NCBI RefSeq assembly: GCF_023516505.1
Contig: NZ_JAMGBB010000001.1
Coordinates: forward strand, 62,001 to 126,000
DNA: 64,000 nucleotides
Reading direction: 5' to 3'
Source of the DNA: Sphingomonas brevis
GTDB lineage: Bacteria; Pseudomonadota; Alphaproteobacteria; Sphingomonadales; Sphingomonadaceae
Shown: piece by piece, positions 7,520 through 15,566 of the stretch
How the letters are laid out: each line of letters starts with the position of its first letter
Numbering within the stretch: the stretch's first letter is position 1
Made by a program: the position numbers and the translations under genes
Notes under the pieces: model-generated
The model's database searches: none
The model's input: only the letters and a program-made list of their open reading frames with translations
Told to the model about the DNA's origin: nothing

Positions 7520-10208
7520 GGTGGTGACACAAATTGCGGCGAACCGAAGCGACGCCCTGAAGCGGGCGGAAAACCATGCGCCGTTCTTGCGCTCCGCAAT
7601 GGCCGCTTTCCCGGATCTCGTCAGCGGCTTCGCGGCAGAAGGCAGCGATGCGGCTGTCGCCAAGGCGCTGGAGATGCCGGGCGAAACCGTCGGCGAGCGA
7701 CTGCGGCGGCGGCGGCACGCATTGGCGTTGGCAGTGGCATTGGCCGACCTCAGCGGCGAACAACCGCTTGAATGGGTCACGGCCAAGCTGTCCGATTTCG
7801 CCGATGCGGCAATGGACGAAGCGCTGCGTACGGCAATGCTGGAACGGATGCCGGAGGACGAGCCGCGCGGGCTCGCCATCCTGGCGCTGGGCAAGCTTGG
7901 CAGCCGCGAACTCAACTATTCGTCGGATGTCGACCTGGTCATGCTGTTCGACCCGGAGACCCTGCCGCGGCGGCCGCGGGACGAGCCTGGCGAGGCGGCG
8001 GTGCGCTATGGCCGGCGGTTCATCGAGCTGATGCAGCAGCGGACCCATGACGGCTATGTCGCCCGCGTTGACATGCGCCTGAGGCCGTCGCCAGAAGTCA
8101 CGCCCATTGCACTGCCGGTCGATGCCGCGATCAGCTATTATGAAAGCTCGGCCCTGCCGTGGGAAAGGGCGGCCTTTATTCGTGCCCGGGCGGCAGCCGG
8201 CGATATTCGGCTCGGCCAACAATTTCTGGGGGAGATCAAGCCATTCATCTGGCGCCGGGCGCTGGATTTTGGCGCGATTCAGGAGATCCGCGACATCTCG
8301 CTCAGGATCCGCGATCACTATGCTCAGGGACAGGCATTCGGTCCCGGGTTCGATCTGAAGCGCGGGCGGGGCGGGATTCGCGAGGCGGAGTTTTTCACGC
8401 AGGTACAGCAGCTTATTCATGGCGGTCGCGAGCCAGAGCTGCGTGCGCCGGCGACGCTCGACGCATTGGACGTGCTTTCCAAATCCGGGCGGCTGGAAGC
8501 GGATGTGGCCGGAGCGCTCGCGGATGCCTATCGCGCCCTCCGTACCGTCGAGCATCGCGTCCAGATGATCGAAGATCGGCAGGAACATCGCCTGCCAAGC
8601 GATCCTGCTGCACTCGAGGCCGTGGCACAATTGGACGGTAGGGGCGGCGCCGAGGAATTGCTGGCGATGCTGGCGCCGCGGGTCGAGGCGGTCGGCGTCC
8701 AGTTCGACGGCCTGGTGTCCGACCGGGAGGAGCGCTTATCCAACGACCCCGATATCCTTCGCCGCGAGCTAGGCGAAATGGGCTTCAAGGAGGTCGATGA
8801 GGCGTTCCGGCGGGTAAGTGACTGGCGGTCGGGCCGAGCGCGGTCGCTGCGATCTCCGGCGGCCCTGTCGGCGTTCGAGTCGATGCTTCCGACACTGATG
8901 AAGGCGGTCGCTGCGGGCCCCGACCCGATCAGCGCGCTCAACCGGTTCGGCGATATCATCGACAAATTATCAAGCGGCGTGAATTTATATCGGCTGCTCG
9001 GGGCGCGGCCGAAGCTGGCCGACCTGTTAGCGCTGATCCTTACCCATGCACCGCCATTGGCCGAGCAACTCGGCCGGCGGCCAACCCTGCTCGACGGGCT
9101 GATCGATGAATCCAGTTTTGCGCCGCCGCCCGATGCCGGGGCCCTCGCCGATCGGTTCCTCAAGGCGGTTCGTGACGAACCTTTCGACCTGGCGCTCGAC
9201 CGCATCCGCCGGATGGTCGGCGAACGGCGCTTCGCGCTTGGCGTGCAATTGCTGGCAGCGCATCGCGACCCGATCGTCATCGCCGAAGGCTATAGCGACC
9301 TCGCCGAAGCGGCGATCGTCGCCCTGTCGGAAGTCGTAACTCAGGAGTTTGAAAAGACTCATGGCCGCGTGCCCGGCGGGGAACTGGTGGTTCTCGGCCT
9401 AGGCCGGCTCGGCGGGCGCGCTTTGACCCATGCCAGCGACCTCGACCTCATCTATTTGTTCGATGCGCCCGACGGCGCCCAGTCGGACGGAGCCAAGGCG
9501 CTTCCGGCAACCGACTATTATAATCGCCTGGCCAGCCGCATTGGCGCGGCGCTGGGCACCCCGACCGCCGCCGGGCCTCTGTATGATGTCGATACGCGTC
9601 TTCGTCCGCAGGGCGCGCAGGGCATGCTGGCGGTCAGCATGGCGGCGTTCGACCATTACCAGCGTCATGAGGCCTGGACCTGGGAGCATATGGCGTTGTG
9701 CCGTGCCCGGCCTCTGACCGGATCCGAGGAAATCAAGGCAAACGTCAGGAAACGGATCTGCGATATACTGAGAGCGCCGGCCGACCCGGTGAAGGTCCGC
9801 GCGGATGCGGTCGCGATGCGTGAGGAAATGGCGCGGCACAAGCCTCCGGCCGGCGCGCTCGACATCAAGTTAGGCGAGGGCGGCCTGGTCGATTTGGAAT
9901 TTGCGGTCCACACGCTTCAGCTCACCACCCATGTCGGGCTCGACCCGCGGCTTGAGGTGGCGCTCGAGGCGCTGGTGCAGGCAGGACGGGTCGATGCGGG
10001 CGCGGACCCCGACCTCAGGCTGCTGTCGCGCTTGCTGGTGGTCCTGCGGCTGGTTGGCACCAAGGCGATGGAACCGGCTGAACAGTCGCGAACGCTGGTG
10101 GCCTCGCTGTGTGGATTTGAGGATTGGGCATCCCTGCTTGCGGCGGTCGACGTGGCGCGGCAGAGGGTCGCTGCGCGCTGGGCGGCAGTCAAAGGGAGTG
10201 ATTCATGA
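7518..10208 (+). CDS. glnE: Bifunctional glutamine synthetase adenylyltransferase/deadenylase
   Basis: GlnE adds or removes AMP on glutamine synthetase in response to PII and glutamine, tuning nitrogen assimilation. The 896-residue protein shows the duplicated nucleotidyltransferase layout. The first site near residue 121 reads LGKLGSRELNYSSDVDLVMLF; the second near residue 623 reads LGLGRLGGRALTHASDLDLIYLF. Each has the G-S/x-D-x-D metal motif and is followed by its own PII-uridylyltransferase-like helical domain (for example GRGGIREAEFF, GEGGLVDLEFAVH). Length is slightly short but usual for this order. Its stop overlaps the bcp start (ATGA). Confidence 0.96.
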   Translation: MVVTQIAANRSDALKRAENHAPFLRSAMAAFPDLVSGFAAEGSDAAVAKALEMPGETVGERLRRRRHALALAVALADLSGEQPLEWVTAKLSDFADAAMDEALRTAMLERMPEDEPRGLAILALGKLGSRELNYSSDVDLVMLFDPETLPRRPRDEPGEAAVRYGRRFIELMQQRTHDGYVARVDMRLRPSPEVTPIALPVDAAISYYESSALPWERAAFIRARAAAGDIRLGQQFLGEIKPFIWRRALDFGAIQEIRDISLRIRDHYAQGQAFGPGFDLKRGRGGIREAEFFTQVQQLIHGGREPELRAPATLDALDVLSKSGRLEADVAGALADAYRALRTVEHRVQMIEDRQEHRLPSDPAALEAVAQLDGRGGAEELLAMLAPRVEAVGVQFDGLVSDREERLSNDPDILRRELGEMGFKEVDEAFRRVSDWRSGRARSLRSPAALSAFESMLPTLMKAVAAGPDPISALNRFGDIIDKLSSGVNLYRLLGARPKLADLLALILTHAPPLAEQLGRRPTLLDGLIDESSFAPPPDAGALADRFLKAVRDEPFDLALDRIRRMVGERRFALGVQLLAAHRDPIVIAEGYSDLAEAAIVALSEVVTQEFEKTHGRVPGGELVVLGLGRLGGRALTHASDLDLIYLFDAPDGAQSDGAKALPATDYYNRLASRIGAALGTPTAAGPLYDVDTRLRPQGAQGMLAVSMAAFDHYQRHEAWTWEHMALCRARPLTGSEEIKANVRKRICDILRAPADPVKVRADAVAMREEMARHKPPAGALDIKLGEGGLVDLEFAVHTLQLTTHVGLDPRLEVALEALVQAGRVDAGADPDLRLLSRLLVVLRLVGTKAMEPAEQSRTLVASLCGFEDWASLLAAVDVARQRVAARWAAVKGSDS

Positions 10209-10657
10209 TCAATGAAGGCGACAAGGTTCCGGCACTGAAGACCAAGCTGTCCGACGGGACCGAGCTCGACCTGTCATCGCCCGGCCGTCCGCTAGTGCTT
10301 TACTTCTATCCCAAGGACGACACGTCGGGCTGCACTCGCGAAGCCCAGGATTTCACCTCACTGGCCGGCAATTTCGCCAAAGCCGGGGTGCAGGTGGTTG
10401 GCCTGTCGCGCGACCCGATGAAGAAGCACGACAAGTTCATCGCCAAATATGAGCTGAAGGTGCCGCTCGCCTCGGACGAGGACGGAGCGATCAGCGATGC
10501 CTTCGGCACGTGGGTCGAAAAGTCGATGTACGGCCGCAAATATATGGGGATGGAGCGATCGACTTTTTTGATCGGCAAGGATGGGCGGGTGGCCAAGGCC
10601 TGGCGCAAGGTCAAAGTGCCGAACCATGCGGCCGAGGTGCTGAAGGCGGTTAGCTAA
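10205..10657 (+). CDS. bcp: Peroxiredoxin, Bcp/PrxQ type (thiol peroxidase)
   Basis: Reduces hydrogen peroxide and organic hydroperoxides with thioredoxin or glutathione as donor. The 150-residue protein has the thioredoxin fold and the active-site segment FYPKDDTSGCTREAQDF, with peroxidatic C43. The partner Cys found five residues later in E. coli Bcp is replaced by Q48, so it is probably a 1-Cys type enzyme. No other Cys is visible in the protein. The start overlaps the end of glnE. Confidence 0.93.
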   Translation: MINEGDKVPALKTKLSDGTELDLSSPGRPLVLYFYPKDDTSGCTREAQDFTSLAGNFAKAGVQVVGLSRDPMKKHDKFIAKYELKVPLASDEDGAISDAFGTWVEKSMYGRKYMGMERSTFLIGKDGRVAKAWRKVKVPNHAAEVLKAVS

Positions 10658-11759
10658 GCCAGGAACGAATCTCGACGCCTTTGGACCGCCGCAGCTCGGC
10701 CTGGGCCAGCCGGACGGCGTGGAACGCCAGTGACAGCATCGTCCAGGTCGCTACGGCGACGATACCGATGTCGGGCCGGCTGAACAGCATGGCGACGAAC
10801 AGGATCACCATGTTCGGGTTGCGCCGGGCTCCGATCAGCCGGAAGTCCGAGTCCAGCCGATGCCAGACATGAACGTGGAATCCGTGGCGCTTGATGAACC
10901 CGCGCTCGATGAGCCTGTCGACGACGTAGCCCAGCACAAGCGCCGTCAAGGTGAGAGTCAGTACTGGGCGGGAAAGCGCTAGATTCCAGCTGATTAGGCC
11001 ATATACCCAAGCCGCCCACCAGAACGGTGGATGGATCAGGTCGATCCGATGGTCGAACCGGCTGCCGGCCTTGGTCGACGTGATGGTGCAGCGGGCAAGC
11101 TTTCCGTCGACGGTGTCGAGCACCATGAAAACGAGCGCGAAAGCCATTCCGAGCCAGTAGCTGCCAAACCAGAAGCAGAGGGTGGCAGCGATGCAGTTCG
11201 CAAGACCGATGGCAGTGACCAGGTTGGGCGGCATCCCGAGCGACGCGGCGATACGGGTCAGAACCAGCGCCCATTCCGGCCAGAGATATTTGGTGAGCAG
11301 GTCGGTGACGCCCTTGTAGGCGCCGAAATAGGTTTCGCGCTCGACCGCTCTAACGGTCGACGGATCGAGCCGCATCACTGTCGGGTGGACGCGCTTGCGC
11401 AGGCCTCGGTTATAGAGCGTGAATCGGTCGTCGATAGCGACCCGCTGGATCGAGAGATCGGCCGGCATCGGCTCTCCCCGCATCGCGGTCTCGACCGGCT
11501 CGCGTTGGGCCGGGTCGGCAAGTTTGGCGAGTATCGGGATGCCGTCGCGGACCAGCAGCATCGGCGGTTGCTCCTGCGCATAGGCCAGCAGCAATGGGTC
11601 GACGATATAGTCGTCGTTGGCGAGGATCAGCCCCTCCGTGCCAGGCTTGGCCGAAGGCGCCAGGATGGTGCGCGAAATTCGCCGCGTCCTTTCCCGGTTG
11701 GTCATTCCCCAGATGGACGTCGGATTGGCGCCGACAGAGATGACATCGACCATCAACAT
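10650..11759 (-). CDS. CDP-alcohol phosphatidyltransferase family protein
   Basis: A 369-residue membrane enzyme. The catalytic signature D-x2-D-G-x2-A-R-x8-G-x3-D-x3-D is complete (D215, D218, G219, A222, R223, G232, D236, D240) and is embedded in a helical membrane domain of about residues 160-360. This family exchanges CMP on a CDP-alcohol for another alcohol. The first 150 residues form a soluble domain with a nucleotidyltransferase-like look (LILANDDYIVDPLLLAYA), but I do not see an intact nucleotide-binding signature. Substrate unknown: phosphatidylinositol-type or other head groups are possible. It overlaps the bcp 3' end by eight bases and is divergent from the FkbM gene. Confidence 0.8.
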   Translation of the reverse strand: MLMVDVISVGANPTSIWGMTNRERTRRISRTILAPSAKPGTEGLILANDDYIVDPLLLAYAQEQPPMLLVRDGIPILAKLADPAQREPVETAMRGEPMPADLSIQRVAIDDRFTLYNRGLRKRVHPTVMRLDPSTVRAVERETYFGAYKGVTDLLTKYLWPEWALVLTRIAASLGMPPNLVTAIGLANCIAATLCFWFGSYWLGMAFALVFMVLDTVDGKLARCTITSTKAGSRFDHRIDLIHPPFWWAAWVYGLISWNLALSRPVLTLTLTALVLGYVVDRLIERGFIKRHGFHVHVWHRLDSDFRLIGARRNPNMVILFVAMLFSRPDIGIVAVATWTMLSLAFHAVRLAQAELRRSKGVEIRSWLS

Positions 11760-11838
11760 GCCTTTGAAAATGCGGCGGTTGCGTAGGCGGTGAAAACGCC
11801 ATTTGCAATCGCCGCGCGTTCGACCCTAAGCGCTGCTC

Positions 11839-12768
11839 ATGGCGCTAGTTGCCTTTACCAATGCCCTGCCTGCCGATTTTCGGCTGACCGTCGCCGACGT
11901 CGGCTCGGCTGGCGGGTTACAGGGCCGCTGGCGTGCCGTACGGCCGTGGATCGAAGCGATGCTGTTCGAACCGCGCGAAGGCGGTGCAGTCCGCCGGGAG
12001 GGTCAAGACACCATCTATCCGACAGCGCTCGGCGCGGCGCCAGGCCGGGCAACACTGAACATCACCGCGCTGGCCAACATGTCGTCAACCCTGACGCCAA
12101 ATGCCGCACTGCTGGCGGGTTTCCGCAAGAAGGGCGAAGATGTCGAAATTGTCGATCATCTAGAGATGGCCGTCGACACACTGGACCGGATTTGCGCCAA
12201 GGACGGCAGGTTGGTCGACGCGATCAAGGTCGACACGCAGGGCAGCGAGCTCACGATCCTTGACGGTGCCGAGCAGGCCTTGGCGGAAACGGTCCTTCTG
12301 GCCGAAGTCGAACTGTCCTTCCTCCCGCGCTATCATGACCAGGCCCTGGCGGAAGATGTGCTGCCCTATATGGCGGCGAGAGGCTTCGACCTGATCGAAC
12401 TGCACCGGCCCAAGCGATATCGGGCGAAGAACCGATCGAACGTCGTCAGCCCGGGCATGGGCGGCGATCAGAAGAGCGGCCGCGTCGCTTATGCCGACGG
12501 CATCTTCTTCATCCGCGAGGACCGGCTGCTTGGCAGGCTGGCAGCGATGAGTGCGAACGAAGCCGAGACGGCTTCGCTCAAGGCCATGCTGTTGCTTCTG
12601 ATCTATGCCAAGCCCGACATGGCAGCGCGCCTGTTCGACCTGGCATCAGACTATTTTGAACCGGCGCGACGGGGCGAGCTCGAAGCATTGTTTCGCTCGC
12701 TCGCCAGGCGGTCGATCGGAGAGAAGGTGGCGCGCCGGATCTCCAAGTTTCTTGGCCGTCGTGCCTGA
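11839..12768 (+). CDS. FkbM family methyltransferase
   Basis: A 309-residue protein with an AdoMet-binding N-terminal region (VADVGSAGG near residue 20) and the FkbM hallmark DAIKVDTQGSELTILDGAE followed by 'AETVLLAEVELSF'. FkbM enzymes O-methylate sugars, polyketides or surface glycans. The C-terminal third (about 230-309) is helical and not part of the core. It is divergent from the phosphatidyltransferase with 79 bases between them and overlaps the next gene by eight bases, hinting at a shared envelope or glycan role. No substrate can be named. Confidence 0.82.
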   Translation: MALVAFTNALPADFRLTVADVGSAGGLQGRWRAVRPWIEAMLFEPREGGAVRREGQDTIYPTALGAAPGRATLNITALANMSSTLTPNAALLAGFRKKGEDVEIVDHLEMAVDTLDRICAKDGRLVDAIKVDTQGSELTILDGAEQALAETVLLAEVELSFLPRYHDQALAEDVLPYMAARGFDLIELHRPKRYRAKNRSNVVSPGMGGDQKSGRVAYADGIFFIREDRLLGRLAAMSANEAETASLKAMLLLLIYAKPDMAARLFDLASDYFEPARRGELEALFRSLARRSIGEKVARRISKFLGRRA

Positions 12769-13795
12769 CCGTTCACCGAGGGTCCTCTTCGGCGGGCCGG
12801 GAGAGCCGCCGCGACTGCTCAGGAACGATCTTCAGGAGCGCGTGGAAGCGGTGCCGGCGGGCGGAAAGATTGCCTGGTCCACCTATTATTTCCGAGATCG
12901 CGCGCTGGCCCAATCGCTGATCGAAGCCAGCGATCGCGGTGTCATGGTGACGCTTCGCATCGAAGGCGATCCCCGCTTCCCTGAGGTCAATGAGGCCGTC
13001 ATCGCCATGCTTGAGCAACACGGCCTCGGCGGCGGGCTAAAGATCCACCGGCCGCCGCATCGATGGCCGGAGAGACGCTACGGTTATTGGCACAGCAAAA
13101 TCTATTGCTTTTCCCATCCGGTCCCGACGGCATTGATCGGATCTTTCAACCCGTCCGGCGACGAGCCTGAGGATGAGGGAATCTTGGCCTCGATCGGTGA
13201 CCAGGACCGCGGCCATAACCTGCTGGTTGCGTTCGAGGGCAACCGGGCATTTCTGGCGCTTGGCAAGCGGGTACGGCAGATCGGCGGCCGGTTCGCCCGG
13301 TTCGATCCCCTGCAGAACCGCCCGATCCGGCTCGGTGCATCGACCGTATGGACATACCCGCGCTTGTGGCCGGGGCTCATCGATCATCAGCTCAAAAGTC
13401 TTGGCCGAGGCGATCGGGTGCGGGGGGCGATCTCCCACCTCAAACATGGCCGGCTGGCGGAGCAGCTGGCCGCGGGGGCAAAGCGCGGCGTGTCGATCGA
13501 GTTGCTGTTGCACGATACGGAGCGACGCGTCCCGGAGGAGGTTGTCGCCGAGCTGGCGGCCGCGGGGGTGATCGCAAGGCGCTACGCCCGCCCGGACAGC
13601 CTGCCACTGCACTCCAAGTTTTTGATCGTCGATGAAGGCGGGTCGCGAAATGCCTGGTTCGGCAGCTTCAATTACAACCAGCGGTCCTACCGGCATAATC
13701 ATGAGGTACTTGTCGAAACGCGGGATCCCAACATCCTCTGCGCCCTTGTGGATCGTTTCGACGAGATAGCGGCGGAAGTCGGGCGCTCCCGGTAG
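12761..13795 (+). CDS. Phospholipase D-like domain protein
   Basis: A 344-residue protein with two PLD-type repeats. The second HKD motif is complete (H284-S-K286-FLIV-D291, then GSFN). The first keeps H111-S-K113 and 'ALIGSFNPSG' but lacks the Asp (SKIYCFSH). PLD-family enzymes act as cardiolipin synthases, phospholipases or nucleases; the pairing of a degenerate and an intact site resembles cardiolipin-synthase-like or phosphodiesterase members. The start is GTG at 12761, inside the end of the FkbM gene; TTG at 12752 is an alternative. There is no signal peptide. A strong hairpin follows the gene. Confidence 0.8.
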   Translation: MPDRSPRVLFGGPGEPPRLLRNDLQERVEAVPAGGKIAWSTYYFRDRALAQSLIEASDRGVMVTLRIEGDPRFPEVNEAVIAMLEQHGLGGGLKIHRPPHRWPERRYGYWHSKIYCFSHPVPTALIGSFNPSGDEPEDEGILASIGDQDRGHNLLVAFEGNRAFLALGKRVRQIGGRFARFDPLQNRPIRLGASTVWTYPRLWPGLIDHQLKSLGRGDRVRGAISHLKHGRLAEQLAAGAKRGVSIELLLHDTERRVPEEVVAELAAAGVIARRYARPDSLPLHSKFLIVDEGGSRNAWFGSFNYNQRSYRHNHEVLVETRDPNILCALVDRFDEIAAEVGRSR

Positions 13796-13802
13796 AAAAC
13801 TG

Positions 13803-13834
13803 GGGCGGACGCAAAGGAGGGTAAGCGTCCGCCC
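13803..13834. terminator. Hairpin after the phospholipase D-like gene
   Basis: GGGCGGACGC (13803-13812) and GCGTCCGCCC (13825-13834) make a perfect 10-bp stem with a 12-base loop, nine bases after the stop codon and between convergent genes. No U-tract is present, so termination is inferred from position and stability. Confidence 0.55.
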
Positions 13835-13953
13835 GGGGCAATTTGAGCGCTTACGCTGCGCGCGCTCGCAAGCGGCGGCTGGGGGCCACCGGGTTCAAAA
13901 CGCTTTTCGCGCAAAAACGCTGCAATTTGGGCAATTCCGGACGAACTCAGGAC

Positions 13954-14157
13954 TCAGGCCGGTGACGCGGTTGCCTTTTCCAGGGCCAGTTTTTCCCTGT
14001 TTCTTTCGGCTAGTGCGGCTCGTTCGGCCAATAACGTCCAGGCCGCTTCCGAGCGGCGGCAACGGTTCGCCACATTGGACAACGTTGCCGCCTCGGCATC
14101 TTCACGCGCCTGTTCCGCCCGATCGAGGTAGAACTTCAGCATGTTGGAGATTGCCAT
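13954..14157 (-). CDS. Small hypothetical protein, helical
   Basis: A 67-residue, charged, Ala/Glu/Arg-rich protein predicted to be mostly one or two helices (FYLDRAEQAREDAEAATLSNVANRCRR and a second AERAALAERNREKLALEK). It has no signal peptide or membrane helix. It begins eight bases after the stop of the cold-shock gene on the same strand, so co-transcription is likely. I do not know its function; similar short helical ORFs are common in sphingomonads. Confidence 0.6.
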   Translation of the reverse strand: MAISNMLKFYLDRAEQAREDAEAATLSNVANRCRRSEAAWTLLAERAALAERNREKLALEKATASPA

Positions 14158-14165
14158 GCCGGAGC

Positions 14166-14396
14166 TTACTCGCCCTGCGACGCAGCTTGGTCTTCGAGCT
14201 TCAGGTTGACGGCGCTCATCTTGCCGCGCCGATCCTGTTCCATGTCAAAAGACAGGCGCTGGTCCTGGCGCAGCGTTTGCAGGCCGGCGCGCTCTACCGC
14301 GGTGATGTGGACGAACGCGTCGGTTTCACCATTGTCAGGCTGGATAAATCCATAGCCTTTGGATTCGTTGAAAAATTTTACGGTGCCGATCGGCAT
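14166..14396 (-). CDS. Cold-shock domain protein (CspA family)
   Basis: A 76-residue OB-fold RNA/ssDNA chaperone. It begins MPIGTVKFFNESKGYGFI (RNP-1 motif KGYGFI), followed by 'DAFVHITAVERAGL' (RNP-2-like FVH). AAGGA lies eight bases upstream of ATG at 14396. An in-frame ATG further upstream at 14573 is rejected because the extra sequence has no family match. CspA proteins melt mRNA structure at low temperature or during growth transitions. It leads a two-gene unit with the 67-residue ORF. Confidence 0.92.
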   Translation of the reverse strand: MPIGTVKFFNESKGYGFIQPDNGETDAFVHITAVERAGLQTLRQDQRLSFDMEQDRRGKMSAVNLKLEDQAASQGE

Positions 14397-14686
14397 TTCA
14401 ATATTCCTTCTGTGGGGGAGACCGGATGTCGGTTCCCGGATGCTAAGAGTAGCGAGATAGAAGGAAAGAGGAGCCGCAAAGCGCCAAAGACCGTCAATTT
14501 GCGACTGGTAGCAAAGGTCCCATAGACGAAATTCCACCGGAATATAAGCCACGGGCAAAAATAAGCTGCTCATTAGGTATAGTCGGGGCCATGTGGTAGG
14601 GCAGAATAATCGCTGGCTAATCCTTTGTAGGCATTGCGCGACTGAGAGACGAAATTGCGCTCCCGCTTACCTGAACGGAGCCAATT

Positions 14687-14845
14687 ATGGACCTCAATTA
14701 TCTCTACCAGCGCTATTTTGTTTCGCTGCACATGGAGGCGAGTGCCGCCTGCGACTGCTCGCGATTGGCGCATCGCAAACTGGCCGAGGGCTATGCCGCA
14801 AGGATCGCCGAGGCAAAGAACGGCATGCTGGCCGCGGCGCAATGA
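14687..14845 (+). CDS. Small hypothetical protein, sphingomonad type
   Basis: A 52-residue ORF with CGGAG eight bases upstream of its ATG. It starts MDLNYLYQRYFVSLHMEAS, has two Cys in CDCS, and ends in a helical stretch (HRKLAEGYAARIAEAK). I recall very similar short proteins with a MDLNYLY start in sphingomonads, but no function is known. Its TGA overlaps the ATG of the next small gene (ATGA), so the two are translationally coupled. Confidence 0.7.
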   Translation: MDLNYLYQRYFVSLHMEASAACDCSRLAHRKLAEGYAARIAEAKNGMLAAAQ

Positions 14846-15021
14846 CGATGCACGTCCCTGCAGGCATCATCGAGCGCGCGTTTCAACTGGCGCAGCAATT
14901 GGCCAACGTCGAAGAGATTAGGGCGCAGTTGCGGAAGGAAGGCTATCCAAGCGTCGACGCCCATCTGATGGGCCGCAAAATTCGGTCCGACCTGGTGAAG
15001 GTCATCAGGCAAGCCGCCTAG
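14842..15021 (+). CDS. Small hypothetical protein, coupled to the preceding gene
   Basis: A 59-residue ORF beginning MTMHVPAGIIERAFQLAQQL and continuing EEIRAQLRKEGYPSVDAHLMGRKIRSDL. It is predicted helix-turn-helix-like in outline (two helices around GYPSVDAHL), but no DNA-binding signature can be claimed. The start overlaps the previous stop by ATGA. The stop overlaps the end of the convergent 63-residue gene by four bases. Confidence 0.7.
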   Translation: MTMHVPAGIIERAFQLAQQLANVEEIRAQLRKEGYPSVDAHLMGRKIRSDLVKVIRQAA

Positions 15022-15209
15022 CGGCCATGAGGCGCGTGTTCGTCGTGCCGAGACTGCAGCGCCTCCTCAGCCTCATCGATCGCACGCAACAAATCTTCAA
15101 ACACCAGTTCCTCGTCTAGCGGGAAAGCCCGATCGAATCCCCGGCCCAGCAAGTCGAGTTCATGCTGGGTGAGGAGGCCGATGGCGACAATCTGCGGGGT
15201 CTGGGCCAC
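15018..15209 (-). CDS. Small hypothetical protein
   Basis: A 63-residue acidic protein starting MAQTPQIVAIGLLTQHELDLLG with a helical tail (FEDLLRAIDEAEEALQ). It looks like a short conserved sphingomonad protein in which 'VAIGLLTQ..L..LG' recurs (recalled, not checked). Function unknown. It converges on the 59-residue gene with a four-base overlap. Upstream lies a perfect CTTAAC-GCAT-GTTAAG inverted repeat (15237-15252) that may be part of its control region. Confidence 0.65.
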   Translation of the reverse strand: MAQTPQIVAIGLLTQHELDLLGRGFDRAFPLDEELVFEDLLRAIDEAEEALQSRHDEHAPHGR

Positions 15210-15302
15210 ACCTTCTCCTCATGCACACCCCTCAGTCTTAACGCATGTTAAGGACGCCCGTGCCAATCGTTTCGCCTGCTGACGGAGCGATCCGCCCAAA
15301 AG

Positions 15303-15311
15303 TTATCCACA
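15303..15311 (+). other. Single consensus DnaA box
   Basis: TTATCCACA is the exact high-affinity DnaA box. It is alone and lies in the 357-base gap between the 63-residue gene and sdhB. A single box could be a regulatory DnaA target but does not make an origin. Confidence 0.4.
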
Positions 15312-15350
15312 GGAATCTCGGGTCAGCTCCGATTCGAATGAAAAAAGGGC

Positions 15351-15378
15351 TTGCGGAGTCGGGCGAGGCCGCTAGCTT
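15351..15378 (+). promoter_or_regulatory. Probable promoter of the candidate small RNA
   Basis: TTGCGG (15351-15356) is spaced 16 bases from TAGCTT (15373-15378). The same TTGCGG...CTAGC pattern recurs upstream of sdhB at 15504-15532, so both look like housekeeping promoters of this organism. Transcription would begin near 15384. Confidence 0.5.
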
Positions 15379-15379
15379 G

Positions 15380-15450
15380 GACTCGTGGTTCGGATCTTCG
15401 GATCTGAAACATGGGAAGCCTGCCGGGTCAAACCGGCGGGCTTTACCATT
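15380..15450 (+). ncRNA. Candidate small RNA with UUCG hairpin and terminator
   Basis: After the promoter lies a stem TTCGGATC / GATCTGAA closed by a TTCG tetraloop (about 15389-15408), and then a hairpin typical of intrinsic terminators: AAGCCTGCCGG (15416-15426) pairs with CCGGCGGGCTT (15433-15443) around GTCAAA, followed by TACCATTT. A separate promoter for sdhB lies downstream. Together this suggests an independent transcript of about 65-75 nt. No Rfam family is recognised. The alternative is a leader attenuator for sdhB. Confidence 0.45.
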
Positions 15451-15503
15451 TCTGGGCTCCGTGAATTTCGCGTCGAGCCATATTTCCCGCTTTTCCTCTT
15501 TGC

Positions 15504-15532
15504 TTGCGGTCGGCGCTCCCGAGATGCTAGCG
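15504..15532 (+). promoter_or_regulatory. sdhB: Probable sdhB promoter
   Basis: TTGCGG (15504-15509), 17 bases, CTAGCG (15527-15532), about 35 bases before the sdhB GTG. It resembles the promoter at 15351-15378. Confidence 0.45.
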
Positions 15533-15566
15533 GCCCATTGAAACCCGTTTCATGCGAGGACGCCAG

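Noticed and set aside
12605-12760. 52-residue N-terminal extension of the PLD-like protein
   Set aside because: It lies wholly within the FkbM coding sequence, has a Ser/Arg-rich shadow composition and no ribosome-binding site.
15303-15311. Replication origin
   Set aside because: Only one DnaA box is present, with no AT-rich region, no dnaA/hemE or parAB neighbours.
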